Source of the DNA: Pseudidiomarina donghaiensis
Lineage (GTDB): Bacteria; Pseudomonadota; Gammaproteobacteria; Enterobacterales; Alteromonadaceae
Assembly: GCF_900116895.1 (NCBI RefSeq)
Contig: NZ_FPCF01000001.1
Location: 248,001 to 312,000, forward strand
Direction of reading: 5' to 3'
Length of the DNA: 64,000 nt
This document shows, piece by piece, positions 8,226 through 19,498 of the stretch. The translations under genes were made by a program, and so were the position numbers. The number at the start of each line of letters is the position of its first letter. The stretch's first letter is position 1. A model generated the notes under the pieces. That model saw only the letters and a list, made by a program, of their open reading frames with translations. It ran no database searches and was not told where the DNA came from.

Positions 8226-10474
8226 GAAATCTGCTCGTCAATACCGGTTTGTTCCAACACGTTGCGGTTAAACTGCTGCGTAAAGCGAATAAACTCGTTC
8301 AGTGGCATGGCACGGCCGTAATGGAAGCCTTGCTGGAAATGACACTTCTGCTGCTGCAAGAATTCAACTTGCTGTTCATGCTCTACACCTTCCGCCACAA
8401 CTTTCATATTTAGCGTGTGGGCAATGCGTATAAGCACCTCGACCAAGGCTTTCTGTTGGCCTTGATGCGGTACGTTATGCAAGAAGCTGCGATCAATTTT
8501 AATCACATCAATGGGGTATGAGCGCAAGTAGTTTAAGCTTGAATAGCCGGTACCAAAGTCATCAATCGCCAAGGTAATTCCGGCGTCACGTAATTTACGT
8601 AAGTTGGCAAACTGGCGCTCTTTATTGCGCATTAGCATTGATTCGGTAATCTCGAACATCAGGCGGTTTGGCGGTACATCAGCTGCAGCAATAACGTTTA
8701 ACCAATGTGACGCGGCTTGGCGGTCGTTAAATTCACGCGGCGAGCGGTTTAATGCTATCGACAGGTCCAATCCCGCACTGTTCATTTTTTTCCAGTCGCG
8801 CACCACTTGGCGTAATACAAAGTCGCCTAAGCCAATAATTGCCCCAGTTTTTTCAGCAATCGGAATAAACTCAGCCGGTGAAATGGCACCGCGCTCTGGG
8901 TGGGTCCAACGAATTAACGCTTCACAACGAGTCAGCAAGCCGGTTTCAGTTTCAATAACCGGCTGGTAGTGCACTTCAAACTGTTCAGCTTCAATGCCTT
9001 TAATAATTTGATGGTGCAAATTAATGTCGCGTTCAGTGCTTTGGCGTAACTGCTCATCAAAAAAGTGCACGCTCATGGCGCCCTGTTGCTTGGCGGCATA
9101 CATGGCTAATTCGGCGTGTTTCAATAACTGCTGAACTTCTTGCCCGTCATGCGGGAACATAGAAATACCCGTGCTCGCAGTCATGTTTATATGGTTGTGT
9201 TCAATATCTAAGGTGTGCAACAAGTCATTCATAATGGCTTTGGCACGAATTTCAGCTTCGCTGGGGTCGTTTAAGTCACGCAGCACAATGGCAAATTCGT
9301 CGCCACCAATACGTGCCAGCAGATCATCTTCACGAATACTGGTGCGAATACGCTCAGCAACACGTTGCAACAACGCATCACCAACCTCGTGACCGAGCAC
9401 GTCGTTAATTTCGCGCAAGTGGTCAAGGTCGAGTACCAACAGTGCAAATTTTTGCTCATTGCGCAGCGCATGGCGAATATCGGCACCTAGCTGCTCAGAA
9501 AAGAAGTTACGATTTGGTAAATCAGTCAAGCCATCGTAGCGGGCCTGGTAAGCAATAGTTGAAATAGCGCCGCGTAACCGGTGCTGGGTAAATATCAGCA
9601 TTAAGAAGGCAGACAGAATAACGGCAGTTAAACCAATGCCAATCGCCCAATGCAACCAAAAATCGGCGTTGGTAGCCACCCACTGGCCGTCGCGCGGATA
9701 AGCAGCAAGTTCCCAGCGGCCGCGTGGAAACTTTATTTCAGTAATTAAAGCGTCGGGCTTGAATACGTCGTTTTCGCCGGCAAATGCGACAGGGTCTGGG
9801 TTAATGTCATTAACCGCTTGGCGTAAGGCAAAGCTATAATTGGGGTGCTGATAAAATTGCACGCCCTCAAGCATATGCACGTGGTCAATAACTAATGAAG
9901 CAACGCCCCACAGGGTTCGGTCGTTACGAAATACCGGCATACGAGCGACCAACGCTTCGCGCCCTTGCACTAACTCCACTGGCCCAGTTAATACCACGTC
10001 TTTAACGGCGATTGAGCGCAGAATACCTGCGTACTGGTCGGTGTCTAAACGGTAATTGAAGCCAATCATCGATTGATTGCCTTCTACCGGGTAAACAAAC
10101 TTCACCACGAGATCAGGCGCCAAGGCTACGTGCATAATATCAAGATCAGACGATAGAAACTCGTCCATAATGTGCTGTAAGCGCACGCGGTCAGGGGTAT
10201 CTTGCCAGAGAATTTCAGGGCGCAGGGCACGTAAGGCCAGCATGTTGGATTGCAGACGTTGTTCAATTTGGCCGCGCATGGCGCTCATATGTTCACTGGC
10301 GCGACGTTTTTCTACTTCCAGTTGCTGTTGTCGTTCGCTATCCACCACCAAGTACACCGCATACAGCAATGCTGACGCAATAAAAAGAACGACCACTAAG
10401 TAGCGCAATAATCGCCAGCGTTCAGACTGCTTACCGAACTTATCTGGAAAACTCACAACATCTATCTGCTTCAT
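8210..10474 (-). CDS. Membrane-bound CHASE-GGDEF-EAL cyclic-di-GMP signalling protein
   Basis: Protein of 754 residues: transmembrane helix at about 23-45, periplasmic CHASE-like sensor at about 60-260 (FVYPVEGNQSMIGFNYRLD is typical), second transmembrane helix at about 275-297, then GGDEF and EAL domains. The GGDEF signature is intact at 390-394, with a product-inhibition site RxxD at 381-384. The EAL domain keeps EAL at 518-520 and DDFGTGYSS from 638. By motif it could both make and degrade c-di-GMP; the net activity cannot be read from sequence. Its last codons overlap the 3' strand of the rnpB P1 helix. The gene is divergent from mraZ. Confidence 0.92.
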
Positions 10475-10589
10475 TTATACGAGTTAGCTTATTAGTAGAA
10501 TTATATGCTAGATGACATACTCTTCGCATCATCCTTTACATCATCCTTGCCGTCAATAGTGTTGCCCACCGCAAACTCATGATTTTTCC

Positions 10590-10619
10590 TTGACAGAAAG
10601 AAAGATCGGCACCTAGACT
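10590..10619 (+). promoter_or_regulatory. Sigma-70 promoter of the dcw cluster (Pmra)
   Basis: A perfect -35 TTGACA (10590-10595), an 18-base spacer and TAGACT as -10 (10614-10619). The predicted start near 10626 lies at the first MraZ box, so MraZ bound there would block initiation. This is the main promoter visible for the run of overlapping genes from mraZ to ftsZ. Confidence 0.75.
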
Positions 10620-10627
10620 GTCACATT

Positions 10628-10653
10628 GTGGGGATTTGTGGGTAATAGTGGAT
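10628..10653 (+). promoter_or_regulatory. MraZ operator: three GTGG boxes with 10 bp period
   Basis: GTGGGG (10628), GTGGGT (10638) and GTGGAT (10648) are spaced exactly ten bases apart, the arrangement of the direct repeats bound by the MraZ ring in E. coli and Mycoplasma. They overlap the transcription start and the short leader before mraZ ATG, indicating autorepression. Confidence 0.82.
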
Positions 10654-10660
10654 CAAAACA

Positions 10661-11119
10661 ATGTTTCGTGGCGCAGCAGCACTCAGTCTAGATGATAAAG
10701 GCCGACTGGCGATACCAGCAAAGTATCGCAAGAGTCTGCTTTTGGATTGTGACGGGCAAATGGTCTGCACCATTGACATTAAGCAACCCTGTTTATTGCT
10801 GTATCCGTTGCCGCAGTGGCAATTGATTGAACAGAAGCTCACCACCTTATCAAGCATGAACCCCGCAGAGCGTCGTCTTCAACGCCTGTTGTTGGGTCAC
10901 GCCGAAGACTGCCAGATGGACAAAAATGGCCGTATTTTGATTGCGCCAACGTTGCGTCAACATGCGGATTTGAGCAAAAAGATCATGATTATTGGTCAGC
11001 TCAACAAGTTTGAACTCTGGTCTGAAGCGGCATGGCAAGAACAAATCGCAGCTGATATGGCTGCCGAGCAACAAGACGACTTGGCCCTTAGTGATCGACT
11101 ACAAGACTTCTCATTATAA
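10661..11119 (+). CDS. mraZ: Transcriptional regulator MraZ
   Basis: AbrB-like protein of 152 residues with the two repeated MraZ motifs: [14 protein letters not shown] near the N-terminus and [17 protein letters not shown] in the second half. It forms a ring that binds GTGG repeats in its own promoter and represses the dcw operon. First gene of the cluster; the stop overlaps rsmH by one base. No strong Shine-Dalgarno sequence is visible, only GGAT eight bases upstream. Confidence 0.95.
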   Translation: MFRGAAALSLDDKGRLAIPAKYRKSLLLDCDGQMVCTIDIKQPCLLLYPLPQWQLIEQKLTTLSSMNPAERRLQRLLLGHAEDCQMDKNGRILIAPTLRQHADLSKKIMIIGQLNKFELWSEAAWQEQIAADMAAEQQDDLALSDRLQDFSL

Positions 11120-12069
11120 TGACAACAGAAGCAGCGCAACACGTCTCGGTGTTGTTACAAGAGTCCATCGAGGCTCTTGCGATCAAACCAGACGGAATTT
11201 ATTTAGATGCTACCTTCGGTAGAGGGGGGCACTCGCGCGCAATTCTGGCCCAATTAAACGCTCAAGGTAAATTATACGCACTCGATCGCGACCCCACCGC
11301 GATTGCAGCTGCTGAAGCCTTGCGCGATGACCCACGTTTTACCATTATCCACACCCCGTTCTCACGACTTGACGATGTGCTTGAAGCGCAGCATCTGCGT
11401 GGCAAGCTTGACGGCATTTTATTTGACCTTGGCGTTTCGTCCCCACAACTTGATGACGCCGACCGTGGTTTTAGTTTCATGCGCGAAGGCCCACTTGATA
11501 TGCGCATGGACACCAGCTGTGGCCCCACTGCAGCCGACTTTTTGAATACCGCTAGCGCCGACGAAATTGCCTTTGTACTGCGTGAGTACGGTGAAGAACG
11601 TTTTGCATGGCGCATTGCTCAGGCCATTGTGCAGCAGCGCGATGAGCAGCCACTACAAACCACCCGCGAACTGGCGACCCTCATCGACAAAGCAGTGCCG
11701 TTTAAAGACAAGCACAAGCACTCGGCAACACGCAGCTTTCAGGGTATTCGAATTCACATTAACGGTGAGCTGGATGAAATTGAAACCGCGCTAACCGCTG
11801 CCGTAAGCGGTTTAAAACCCGAAGGCCGGTTAGCGGTGATTAGTTTTCATAGCTTAGAAGACCGCATGGTGAAGCGCTTTATGCGCGCCCAAGCGAAGGG
11901 CCGAGATATTCCAGCTGGGTTACCTATTCGCGATGCGGATTTTGATCGCGGCCAAACCTTAAAGTTAATTGGCAAAGCGATTAAGCCTTCGGCCGCCGAA
12001 ACCAAGCTCAATCCACGCGCCCGCAGTTCGGTGCTACGAATCGCCGCGAGGTTAGATTATGAAAGCTAG
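11119..12069 (+). CDS. rsmH: 16S rRNA (cytosine-1402-N4)-methyltransferase
   Basis: RsmH (MraW) of 316 residues, the SAM-dependent enzyme that N4-methylates C1402 of 16S rRNA; with RsmI in this window both modifications of that nucleotide are covered. Motifs: [13 protein letters not shown] at the N-terminus, [14 protein letters not shown] (SAM-binding loop), [16 protein letters not shown] and [13 protein letters not shown]. The length is typical. It overlaps mraZ by one base and ftsL by 11 bases. Confidence 0.96.
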   Translation: MTTEAAQHVSVLLQESIEALAIKPDGIYLDATFGRGGHSRAILAQLNAQGKLYALDRDPTAIAAAEALRDDPRFTIIHTPFSRLDDVLEAQHLRGKLDGILFDLGVSSPQLDDADRGFSFMREGPLDMRMDTSCGPTAADFLNTASADEIAFVLREYGEERFAWRIAQAIVQQRDEQPLQTTRELATLIDKAVPFKDKHKHSATRSFQGIRIHINGELDEIETALTAAVSGLKPEGRLAVISFHSLEDRMVKRFMRAQAKGRDIPAGLPIRDADFDRGQTLKLIGKAIKPSAAETKLNPRARSSVLRIAARLDYES

Positions 12070-12376
12070 CCGCGTACCATCGTTAGTGTCTGTTTTATTT
12101 GATGATTTCCGCCAGCATCTGATGCTGGTTTTGCTGTTTTTAGCGGTTATCGCAACGGCCTTGTCGGTTATTTACGTGTCACATGGTCATCGCTTACTTA
12201 CTAGTGAGCGTGACGAGCTGCTTTCTGCACGTGACGACCTCGATATTGAATGGCGCCATTTGCAGATTGAGCAAAACACGCTGACTGAGCATAGTCGCGT
12301 TGCCCGTATTGCCGAAGAGCGCCTAAACATGGTGCGCGCTGAGGCTGAACAAGAGGTGCTCGTGCCATGGCAATGA
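12059..12376 (+). CDS. ftsL: Cell division protein FtsL
   Basis: Small bitopic division protein of 105 residues: short cytoplasmic N-terminus, one transmembrane helix (about 19-40, [20 protein letters not shown]) and a periplasmic coiled coil with Glu/Leu heptads ([20 protein letters not shown]). It forms the FtsQLB complex that activates FtsWI. Assigned by position between rsmH and ftsI as well as by features; it overlaps both neighbours. Confidence 0.92.
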   Translation: MKASRVPSLVSVLFDDFRQHLMLVLLFLAVIATALSVIYVSHGHRLLTSERDELLSARDDLDIEWRHLQIEQNTLTEHSRVARIAEERLNMVRAEAEQEVLVPWQ

Positions 12377-14115
12377 CACCCAAAACCAACCGCCGCGCCG
12401 TGAAAAAGGCGCAACCGCACTTAAGCAAAGGCCGTTTTTACTTTGCCTTGCTAGTGGTGTTTGGTGTGTTTGGTAGTTTGGTGGCACGTGCCGCATACAT
12501 TCAACTTGTTGAACCTGAGCGCTTAATTTACGAGGGTGATCGTCGTTCATTGCGGGCCGACGCGACCACTGTGCAGCGGGGCAGCATTCTTGATCGCAAT
12601 GGCCGCGAGCTGGCCGTAAGTGTGCCGGTACAAACGGTATGGGCCGACCCTAAACGCGTGCACGAAGGCAATGGTTTAGAAAATCGCGAACGTTGGTTAG
12701 CGCTGGCTGAAGTATTTCGTACAGACGTCGACGACTTACTCGGTAAAGTGGCAGACCCAACACGTCGGTTTGTCTACCTAGAGCGTAAAGTTACGCCGGG
12801 GGTGGCTGAGTTTGTACGCCAGTTGGAAATTCCTGGCGTGTACTTAAAAACCGAGTCGCGACGCTTTTATCCAGCCGGTGAAGTTGCTGCCCATGTGGTG
12901 GGCTTTACCGACATCGATGGGCTTGGCATTGAGGGTTTAGAAGCTATTTATAATCAAGTTCTCACCGGTATTCCGGGTGAGCGTGTTTACCGCAAGGACG
13001 CAGCAGGACGGGTTGTTGAAGAAATTCGTGTCACCGAAGCGCAACAACCACAACAACTAACGCTGAGTATTGATCAACGTCTGCAATCACTGGCCTACGC
13101 TGAAGTCAAAAAGGCCGTGCGCTATCACCAAGCCACTTCAGGCTCGGCGGTGATTGTCGATGTGAAAACCGGCGAGGTGCTGGCGATGGTCAACAGCCCG
13201 TCCTACAACCCAAATAATCGTAATACCTTGCAGCCACATCGCTTGCGTAACCGTGCTATTACCGATGCTTATGAACCTGGCTCTACGGTGAAGCCATTGG
13301 CAGTTATTGCCGGTTTAGAAGCTGGAACCATTAAACCTGACGACATTATTGACACCAGCCCAGGCTGGATGCGCTTAGGTGGACGTCGGGTGAGCGACCC
13401 ACGTAACCGTGGTGAGCTGACTATTACACAAATTTTAGAGAACTCTAGCAACGTTGGCACTGCCAAAATCGCGTTAGACACAGGTATCAACAACATGTTG
13501 GATACCTATGCCGCGGTAGGTTTTGGAAACGACACAGGGGTAGCCATGTTGGGCGAGAGTTTTGGGGTGCTGCAGAACCGGCAGCGCTGGTCTGATTTTG
13601 AAATTGCGACACTGTCGTACGGTTATGGTATGTCCGCCACAACCCTTCAACTGGCGCAAATGTACGCCATTATTGGCGCCGAGGGCGTGCGCCGGCCGTT
13701 GAGTATTCAGCGCCGCGAAGCGGCCCCTGAGGGTGAACAAGTTATTTCAGCGCAAACCGCTCGCGCAGTGTTAGGCATGTTAGAAAGCGTGGTGGCGAAC
13801 GGCTCAGGTAGCCGTGCACAAGTTCGCGGGTACCGCGTGGCAGGTAAAACAGGCACGTCACGCAAAGCTGTCGCCGGTGGTTATGGCGATGAGTATGTCA
13901 CGCTATTTGCTGGTATTGCGCCGGTGAGCGACCCGCGTATTGCGGTGGTGGTGACCATTAACGAACCTAGCGGCGATGAGTATTACGGTAGCGAAGTATC
14001 GGCTCCAGTATTTGCTGAAATTGTGGGCGACGCACTGCGCGTCATGAATGTACCACCAGACAATTTGGCCGACACCGAATTAAAAGCAGCTGGCTTTGGA
14101 GGGACCCATGATTGA
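12367..14115 (+). CDS. ftsI: Septal peptidoglycan transpeptidase FtsI (PBP3)
   Basis: Class B penicillin-binding protein of 582 residues that cross-links septal peptidoglycan. One N-terminal transmembrane segment (about 20-42), a pedestal domain starting near RGSILDRNGRELAVS, then the transpeptidase domain with all three active-site motifs: S306-T-V-K309, SSN about 50 residues later and K494-T-G-T. It overlaps ftsL by 10 bases and murE by 8, consistent with coupled translation. Confidence 0.97.
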   Translation: MAMTPKTNRRAVKKAQPHLSKGRFYFALLVVFGVFGSLVARAAYIQLVEPERLIYEGDRRSLRADATTVQRGSILDRNGRELAVSVPVQTVWADPKRVHEGNGLENRERWLALAEVFRTDVDDLLGKVADPTRRFVYLERKVTPGVAEFVRQLEIPGVYLKTESRRFYPAGEVAAHVVGFTDIDGLGIEGLEAIYNQVLTGIPGERVYRKDAAGRVVEEIRVTEAQQPQQLTLSIDQRLQSLAYAEVKKAVRYHQATSGSAVIVDVKTGEVLAMVNSPSYNPNNRNTLQPHRLRNRAITDAYEPGSTVKPLAVIAGLEAGTIKPDDIIDTSPGWMRLGGRRVSDPRNRGELTITQILENSSNVGTAKIALDTGINNMLDTYAAVGFGNDTGVAMLGESFGVLQNRQRWSDFEIATLSYGYGMSATTLQLAQMYAIIGAEGVRRPLSIQRREAAPEGEQVISAQTARAVLGMLESVVANGSGSRAQVRGYRVAGKTGTSRKAVAGGYGDEYVTLFAGIAPVSDPRIAVVVTINEPSGDEYYGSEVSAPVFAEIVGDALRVMNVPPDNLADTELKAAGFGGTHD

Positions 14116-15604
14116 GTTATTTGCGTTACTTCCTGAATACCCATTGCCACTGCCCGCGGTAAAAGTAGGCGGCATTAAACTGGATAGCCGCCACGTTGCG
14201 CCGCATGATGTTTTTGTGGCGGTGCCTGGCTACCAAAGCGATGGCCGCCACTTTATTGATGCCGCCATTAGCGCCGGCGCTAGTGTTGTTCTTGCTGACT
14301 CTGAAGCGGTTGGAATGGAGCAGCGGGGCAGCGCTTGGGTGATTGAAGTTCCACAACTAAAAAATCAGCTTTCCGCGATTGCCGGACGCTTTTTTCATGA
14401 GCCCTCGCAACGCTTACAGGTCATTGGCGTGACCGGTACCAATGGTAAAACCTCGGTCACTTATTTGGCAGCGCAGTTGCTGGAGCAATTAGGCGTGCGT
14501 TGCGGCGTTATCGGTACTACCGGTAGCGGTTTCCCGGGTCAATTATTACCGGAAAGCCATACCACCCCCGACGCTATTGCAGTGCAACATCGCCTGCATG
14601 TGTTAGCCAGTGAAGGCGCTCAAGCGGTGGCGATGGAAGTGTCGTCGCATGCCTTAGTTCAGCGCCGAGTTGAACAGGTACACTTTGCGGTTGGGGTGGC
14701 GACGAATATTAGTCGTGATCATTTGGACTATCACGGCACCATGGCTAATTATGCCGGTGCCAAGCGTCGTTTGTTTACAGAGCTAGATACCCAGCACAGC
14801 ATTCTTAATGTTGATGACGCGGCGGTTGCAGCTTGGTTGCCCGATCGCACCGACAGCTGGCGCTATAGCCTCACGCCGCAAAATACCGCGCGTAGCTTGT
14901 GGGCATCCAATGTGCGTTATGCTGAAGACGGCACTGAATTTACACTCAATGTGCGTGTTGATCGTGAAACCGTGACCAGTCACTCGGTGCATTCGCCGCT
15001 GTTAGGTGGCTTTAATGTTTACAACTTATTGGCTGCATTAGCAGCGGTGATTAGCTTAGGGCATGACCCAGCGGCAGCCGCTGCAGCATGTGCCAATTTG
15101 CATGCGGTACCTGGCCGCATGGAAGCATTTTCTGGCCCGCAGCAGCCGTTAGTGATTGTGGACTATGCACATACGCCTGACGCACTGCAACAAGTACTCA
15201 CGGCCCTGCGTCGGCATTGCAATGGCCAGTTATGGTGTGTGTTTGGCTGCGGGGGCGATCGTGATCGCGGCAAGCGCCCACAAATGGGCGCTGTAGCAGC
15301 CGATCTAGCAGACCAAGTGGTAGTCACTGACGACAACCCGCGCACCGAAGTGCCCGAGCAAATTGTGCAAGATATTTTAGCCGGTATGCCAAGCCGTCAG
15401 CGCGTGCAGGTAATTATGGGCCGTGAAAACGCAGTGCGCCAAGTGATTGCGCAAGCGCAGCCGCAAGACATTGTGGTGCTTGCCGGCAAAGGCCATGAAG
15501 ATTATCAAGTCATCGGCCAGCAACGGTACGACTATGACGAGCGTAAACTGGTGGCAAGCATTGTCGCGAATCAGACGACCTCTTCTGAGGAGGCGCCATT
15601 ATGA
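14108..15604 (+). CDS. murE: UDP-MurNAc-tripeptide ligase (meso-diaminopimelate adding)
   Basis: Mur ligase of 498 residues that adds meso-diaminopimelate to UDP-MurNAc-L-Ala-D-Glu in the cytoplasm. ATP-binding loop VTGTNGKTSV, the MEVSSHAL motif and, decisive for substrate, DNPR (DDNPRTEVP) near residue 415, the signature of diaminopimelate-specific enzymes. ATG at 14108 is chosen because GGAGGG lies at 14098-14103; an in-frame TTG at 14096 overlaps that site. Overlaps ftsI and murF. Confidence 0.96.
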   Translation: MIELFALLPEYPLPLPAVKVGGIKLDSRHVAPHDVFVAVPGYQSDGRHFIDAAISAGASVVLADSEAVGMEQRGSAWVIEVPQLKNQLSAIAGRFFHEPSQRLQVIGVTGTNGKTSVTYLAAQLLEQLGVRCGVIGTTGSGFPGQLLPESHTTPDAIAVQHRLHVLASEGAQAVAMEVSSHALVQRRVEQVHFAVGVATNISRDHLDYHGTMANYAGAKRRLFTELDTQHSILNVDDAAVAAWLPDRTDSWRYSLTPQNTARSLWASNVRYAEDGTEFTLNVRVDRETVTSHSVHSPLLGGFNVYNLLAALAAVISLGHDPAAAAAACANLHAVPGRMEAFSGPQQPLVIVDYAHTPDALQQVLTALRRHCNGQLWCVFGCGGDRDRGKRPQMGAVAADLADQVVVTDDNPRTEVPEQIVQDILAGMPSRQRVQVIMGRENAVRQVIAQAQPQDIVVLAGKGHEDYQVIGQQRYDYDERKLVASIVANQTTSSEEAPL

Positions 15605-17040
15605 TACGCACCGATCTGGCGTGGATTGCCGCCGCGGTTAACGGGCGCTTAGTTGGCACCAACCGTACCGTGGATAGCGTAAGTACCGACACACGGAAAT
15701 TACCGAAAGGTTGCCTGTTTATTGCGCTGAAAGGGCCAAATTTTGATGCCCACGAATTTATAGCGCAGGCCATCAACGACGGCGCAAGCGCGTGTATTGT
15801 TGAGCGCGACCTAAGCGCTGAAGAAGCACAAGGCGCCCCATATATTGTGGTGAAAGACACGCGTTACGCACTTGGGTTGTTAGGCGCTGCAGTAAAAGCT
15901 GATGTTGCACCAAAAACCATTGCCATTACCGGCAGTAGCGGCAAAACAACCGTCAAAGAAATGCTCGCAGCTATTTTAAGTCGCCGCGGCAACGTGTTGG
16001 CCACCGCTGGTAACTTTAATAATGACATTGGCGTACCACTTACGTTACTGCGCCTTGAACCGCAGCATGAATTTGCCGTGATTGAATTGGGCGCGAATCA
16101 TATTGGTGAAATTGCTTATACCACTGGGCTAACCGCGCCAGATGTTGCCATTATCAATAACGTCGCACCGGCGCATGTGGAAGGCTTTGGTAGTGTACAT
16201 GGTGTATACCGTGCGAAGTCGGAAATATTTCGTGGCTTAGGCCCGAATGGCCTCGCCATGACCCCCTTTCATTCCGAGTTTGCGCAAGGTTGGGCGCAAC
16301 AATTGACGCACGTGAAGCACGAAACCTTTGGCCAGACGGTGAGCGAACACAACGCCACTGAAGGCGAACCAGCTCAACCCACCGTGCGGGCGCGCAATAT
16401 TCAGCTAAACGCCCATGGGTGTGCCGAATTTGACCTCGAACTTACCGGCGACATGGCGCAGCAAGGCCATGTGGTGCTTAGCCTGCCGGGTTTACACAAT
16501 GTTGACAACGCACTCGTAGCCATTCGCGCCGCAATTGCGGTAGGGTGTGCGCTCGAAGACTGCCAACAAGCCTTGGCAAACTTAACGCCGGTAGCAGGGC
16601 GCTTAAACGTCATTTCTGTCAACGACAAACTTCAACTTATCGACGATAGCTACAACGCGAACGTGGGCTCGGTGAAGGCGGCAATTAATATGCTGGCCGT
16701 GTACCCAGGGTACCGCTTGCTGGTGCTTGGCGATATGGGCGAATTAGGTAGCGAAGCACGCGAATACCATGCCGAAGTTGGGCAGCACGCGTTGCAAGCC
16801 GGTATTGATCAGTTATTTACGCTTGGGGTGCTCAGCCAAAGTGCAAGCGAAGCCTTTAATGGCCAGGGCGGCCGCCATTTTTCTACCTTGGAAAGCTTAC
16901 TTACGGCGGTAGAACAAGTGATCAACGAGCACAGTGCCAAGCAACTTGTCACGGTGTTGGTGAAAGGCTCACGCAGTGCCCGTATGGAGCGTGTTATTGA
17001 AGCGCTACAACAAAAAGAAGAAGGAAAACACGCATGTTAG
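15601..17040 (+). CDS. murF: UDP-MurNAc-tripeptide:D-Ala-D-Ala ligase
   Basis: Mur ligase of 479 residues that adds the D-Ala-D-Ala dipeptide to complete the pentapeptide precursor. ATP-binding loop [13 protein letters not shown], central-domain [10 protein letters not shown] and [15 protein letters not shown] are typical MurF sequences. The ATG overlaps the murE stop as ATGA with an upstream GGAGG; the 3' end overlaps mraY by 7 bases. Confidence 0.97.
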   Translation: MIRTDLAWIAAAVNGRLVGTNRTVDSVSTDTRKLPKGCLFIALKGPNFDAHEFIAQAINDGASACIVERDLSAEEAQGAPYIVVKDTRYALGLLGAAVKADVAPKTIAITGSSGKTTVKEMLAAILSRRGNVLATAGNFNNDIGVPLTLLRLEPQHEFAVIELGANHIGEIAYTTGLTAPDVAIINNVAPAHVEGFGSVHGVYRAKSEIFRGLGPNGLAMTPFHSEFAQGWAQQLTHVKHETFGQTVSEHNATEGEPAQPTVRARNIQLNAHGCAEFDLELTGDMAQQGHVVLSLPGLHNVDNALVAIRAAIAVGCALEDCQQALANLTPVAGRLNVISVNDKLQLIDDSYNANVGSVKAAINMLAVYPGYRLLVLGDMGELGSEAREYHAEVGQHALQAGIDQLFTLGVLSQSASEAFNGQGGRHFSTLESLLTAVEQVINEHSAKQLVTVLVKGSRSARMERVIEALQQKEEGKHAC

Positions 17041-18116
17041 TGTGGTTAGCTGAATACTTAACCCAATTTGCGAGTGCGTTTAACGTTATCTCGTATTTAA
17101 CCATGCGTGCCATTCTGAGTGTTCTTACGGCATTGTTGGTTTCACTATGGATGGGGCCTGCCCTCATTAAATATCTGCAGCGTTTGCAAATAGGTCAAGC
17201 GGTGCGTGACGACGGTCCGCAGTCGCACTTGAGCAAATCAGGTACGCCAACCATGGGTGGCGTGCTAATTATTGCTTCTATAGTACTTTCTACCTTGTTG
17301 TGGGCTGATTTAACCAACCACTATGTGCAAGTTGTGCTCGGCGTTGTGTTGGGCTTTGGCGCTGTTGGTTTTGTCGATGACTATCGCAAAGTGGTGCAGA
17401 AGAACTCACGCGGCCTACCCGCACGTTGGAAATACTTTTGGCAGTCGCTTATCGCCACTGTAGCCGCAGTTTATTTATATGCTCACGCGACTGTTGGTGC
17501 TGAAACCCAACTATTAGTGCCATTTTTCAAAGACATCATGCCACAACTTGGCCTGATGTACATTGTGCTGGCTTATTTTGTGGTTGTAGGAACCAGTAAT
17601 GCCGTCAACTTAACTGACGGGCTTGATGGCTTGGCTATTGTGCCAACCATTATGGTTGCCGGTGCGTTAGGGGTGTTTGCATATGCATCGGGTAACGCCA
17701 ACTTTGCCAGCTACCTCAATATTCCATTCTTGCCATTATCAGGCGAGCTACTGATTGTCTGTACCGCCATTTTTGGGGCCGGCTTGGGCTTTTTATGGTT
17801 CAACACCTACCCAGCCATGGTGTTTATGGGCGATGTCGGCTCTCTAACACTGGGTGCGGCGCTCGGCATTATTGCCGTGATGGTACGCCAAGAGCTGGTG
17901 CTGTTCATTATGGGCGGTGTGTTTGTGATGGAAACTCTGAGTGTCATGTTGCAAGTGGGCTCATACAAATTGCGCGGTAAACGGGTGTTTCGCATGGCGC
18001 CTATTCATCATCACTACGAGCTGAAAGGGTGGCCAGAGCCACGGGTGATCGTTCGGTTTTGGATTTTGAGCCTGGTGTTTGTGCTCATCGGTTTAGCAAC
18101 CTTGAAATTGAGATAA
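17034..18116 (+). CDS. mraY: Phospho-MurNAc-pentapeptide transferase
   Basis: Polytopic inner-membrane enzyme of 360 residues that transfers phospho-MurNAc-pentapeptide to undecaprenyl phosphate, forming lipid I. About ten hydrophobic helices; family motifs [27 protein letters not shown] and the HHHYELKGW loop ([16 protein letters not shown]) contain the catalytic Asp/His residues. The start overlaps murF. Confidence 0.97.
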   Translation: MLVWLAEYLTQFASAFNVISYLTMRAILSVLTALLVSLWMGPALIKYLQRLQIGQAVRDDGPQSHLSKSGTPTMGGVLIIASIVLSTLLWADLTNHYVQVVLGVVLGFGAVGFVDDYRKVVQKNSRGLPARWKYFWQSLIATVAAVYLYAHATVGAETQLLVPFFKDIMPQLGLMYIVLAYFVVVGTSNAVNLTDGLDGLAIVPTIMVAGALGVFAYASGNANFASYLNIPFLPLSGELLIVCTAIFGAGLGFLWFNTYPAMVFMGDVGSLTLGAALGIIAVMVRQELVLFIMGGVFVMETLSVMLQVGSYKLRGKRVFRMAPIHHHYELKGWPEPRVIVRFWILSLVFVLIGLATLKLR

Positions 18117-18120
18117 GCCA

Positions 18121-19488
18121 ATGAAATTAGCTGCATTAGATAGTTACGAAACGATAGGCGTTGTCGGTTTAGGCCAGACCGGGCTCTCGTGCGTGCGCTA
18201 TTTGTTGCAACGCGACATTGTGCCGGTGGTGTTTGATACTCGTAAAGAGCCGCCGAGACTAAATGAGCTAAAAAGTTTACATGCTGACATTGAGGTGCAC
18301 ACTGGCGCGTTAGAAATTGAGCACGTGCTTGGGCTAGATCTTCTCATTGTTAGCCCCGGTGTTGACTTGCGCTTGCCGGCCTTGCAGCTCGCCATTGACG
18401 CAGCTATTCCGGTTGTTGGCGACATGGACTTATTTGCTCGCCACGCCAACAAACCAGTGCTTGGTATTACCGGCTCAAACGGTAAGTCGACGGTGACCCG
18501 CTTGGTGGCAGATTTATTAACTGCGGCGGGTAAAAAAGTCGCTATGGGTGGCAACATTGGCGTGCCAGTGTTGGACTTAGTTGGCCAACCAGCCGATGTG
18601 TTTGTGTTAGAGCTGTCTAGTTTTCAGTTAGAGCTGATGCATGATCTGCACCTACGCGGTGCAACCCTGCTCAACATTAGCGATGATCACATGGACAGGT
18701 ACAGCGACTTACGTGATTACTCAAACGCGAAGCACCGAATTTATAACCGCACTGACGTTGCCGTGTGGAACCGTGAACAAGAAATAACCGCGCCGGCGCT
18801 TATTCCGCTGAACGCACAAGTGACCTTTGGCCTTAGCCCAAGCGAAGAGCGTGGTCCAGATATGTTTGGCCTGCGTCAAATAGATGGCGATATTGTGATT
18901 GAGTTTTCCGGCGAGCCATTGGTACGAGCCAGCGAATTAAAAATTACCGGAACCCACAACCTGCTCAATGTGCAAGCCGCGTTGGCTCTGGTGTATAGCG
19001 TTGGGGTAAACCCGACAGATGTGGTTGATGCCTTAAAACAATTTAAAGGGTTACCACACCGTTGCGAGCCGCTTGGTGAAATCAGCAACGTGCAATGGGT
19101 GAATGATTCCAAGGCCACCAACATTGGTGCTGCCGAAGCGGCTATTTTCGGCTTGCGGCCGTTGGTGTCGGGCAAGCTAATACTGATTGCGGGTGGCGAT
19201 GGCAAAGGTGCTGATTTTAGCCACTTCCGCGCTGCGTTACAGCAGGTGGACGTGGTGATTGTGCTGGGCAAAGACGCCGAGCGCATTGCCAATCAAGTGG
19301 AACACGCCGTGCGTGTGAAAACACTGGAACAGGCCGTGGCAACGGCTGCTGAACTGGCCGATGCGAACAGCATGGTGTTGTTATCACCGGCCTGTGCCAG
19401 TTTAGATATGTTTAAAAATTATGAACATCGCGGCGACGAGTTCCGCCGTCTTGTTATGCAATTAACCAAAACAGCAAAAAGTAACTAG
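18121..19488 (+). CDS. murD: UDP-MurNAc-L-alanine:D-glutamate ligase
   Basis: Mur ligase of 455 residues that adds D-glutamate to UDP-MurNAc-L-Ala. N-terminal Rossmann-like domain (GVVGLGQTGLSCVRYL), ATP loop GITGSNGKSTVTRL, central ELSSFQLE and the C-terminal domain beginning near VQWVNDSKATN. It lies 4 bases after mraY. Confidence 0.96.
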   Translation: MKLAALDSYETIGVVGLGQTGLSCVRYLLQRDIVPVVFDTRKEPPRLNELKSLHADIEVHTGALEIEHVLGLDLLIVSPGVDLRLPALQLAIDAAIPVVGDMDLFARHANKPVLGITGSNGKSTVTRLVADLLTAAGKKVAMGGNIGVPVLDLVGQPADVFVLELSSFQLELMHDLHLRGATLLNISDDHMDRYSDLRDYSNAKHRIYNRTDVAVWNREQEITAPALIPLNAQVTFGLSPSEERGPDMFGLRQIDGDIVIEFSGEPLVRASELKITGTHNLLNVQAALALVYSVGVNPTDVVDALKQFKGLPHRCEPLGEISNVQWVNDSKATNIGAAEAAIFGLRPLVSGKLILIAGGDGKGADFSHFRAALQQVDVVIVLGKDAERIANQVEHAVRVKTLEQAVATAAELADANSMVLLSPACASLDMFKNYEHRGDEFRRLVMQLTKTAKSN

Positions 19489-19498
19489 GGCACATAAC

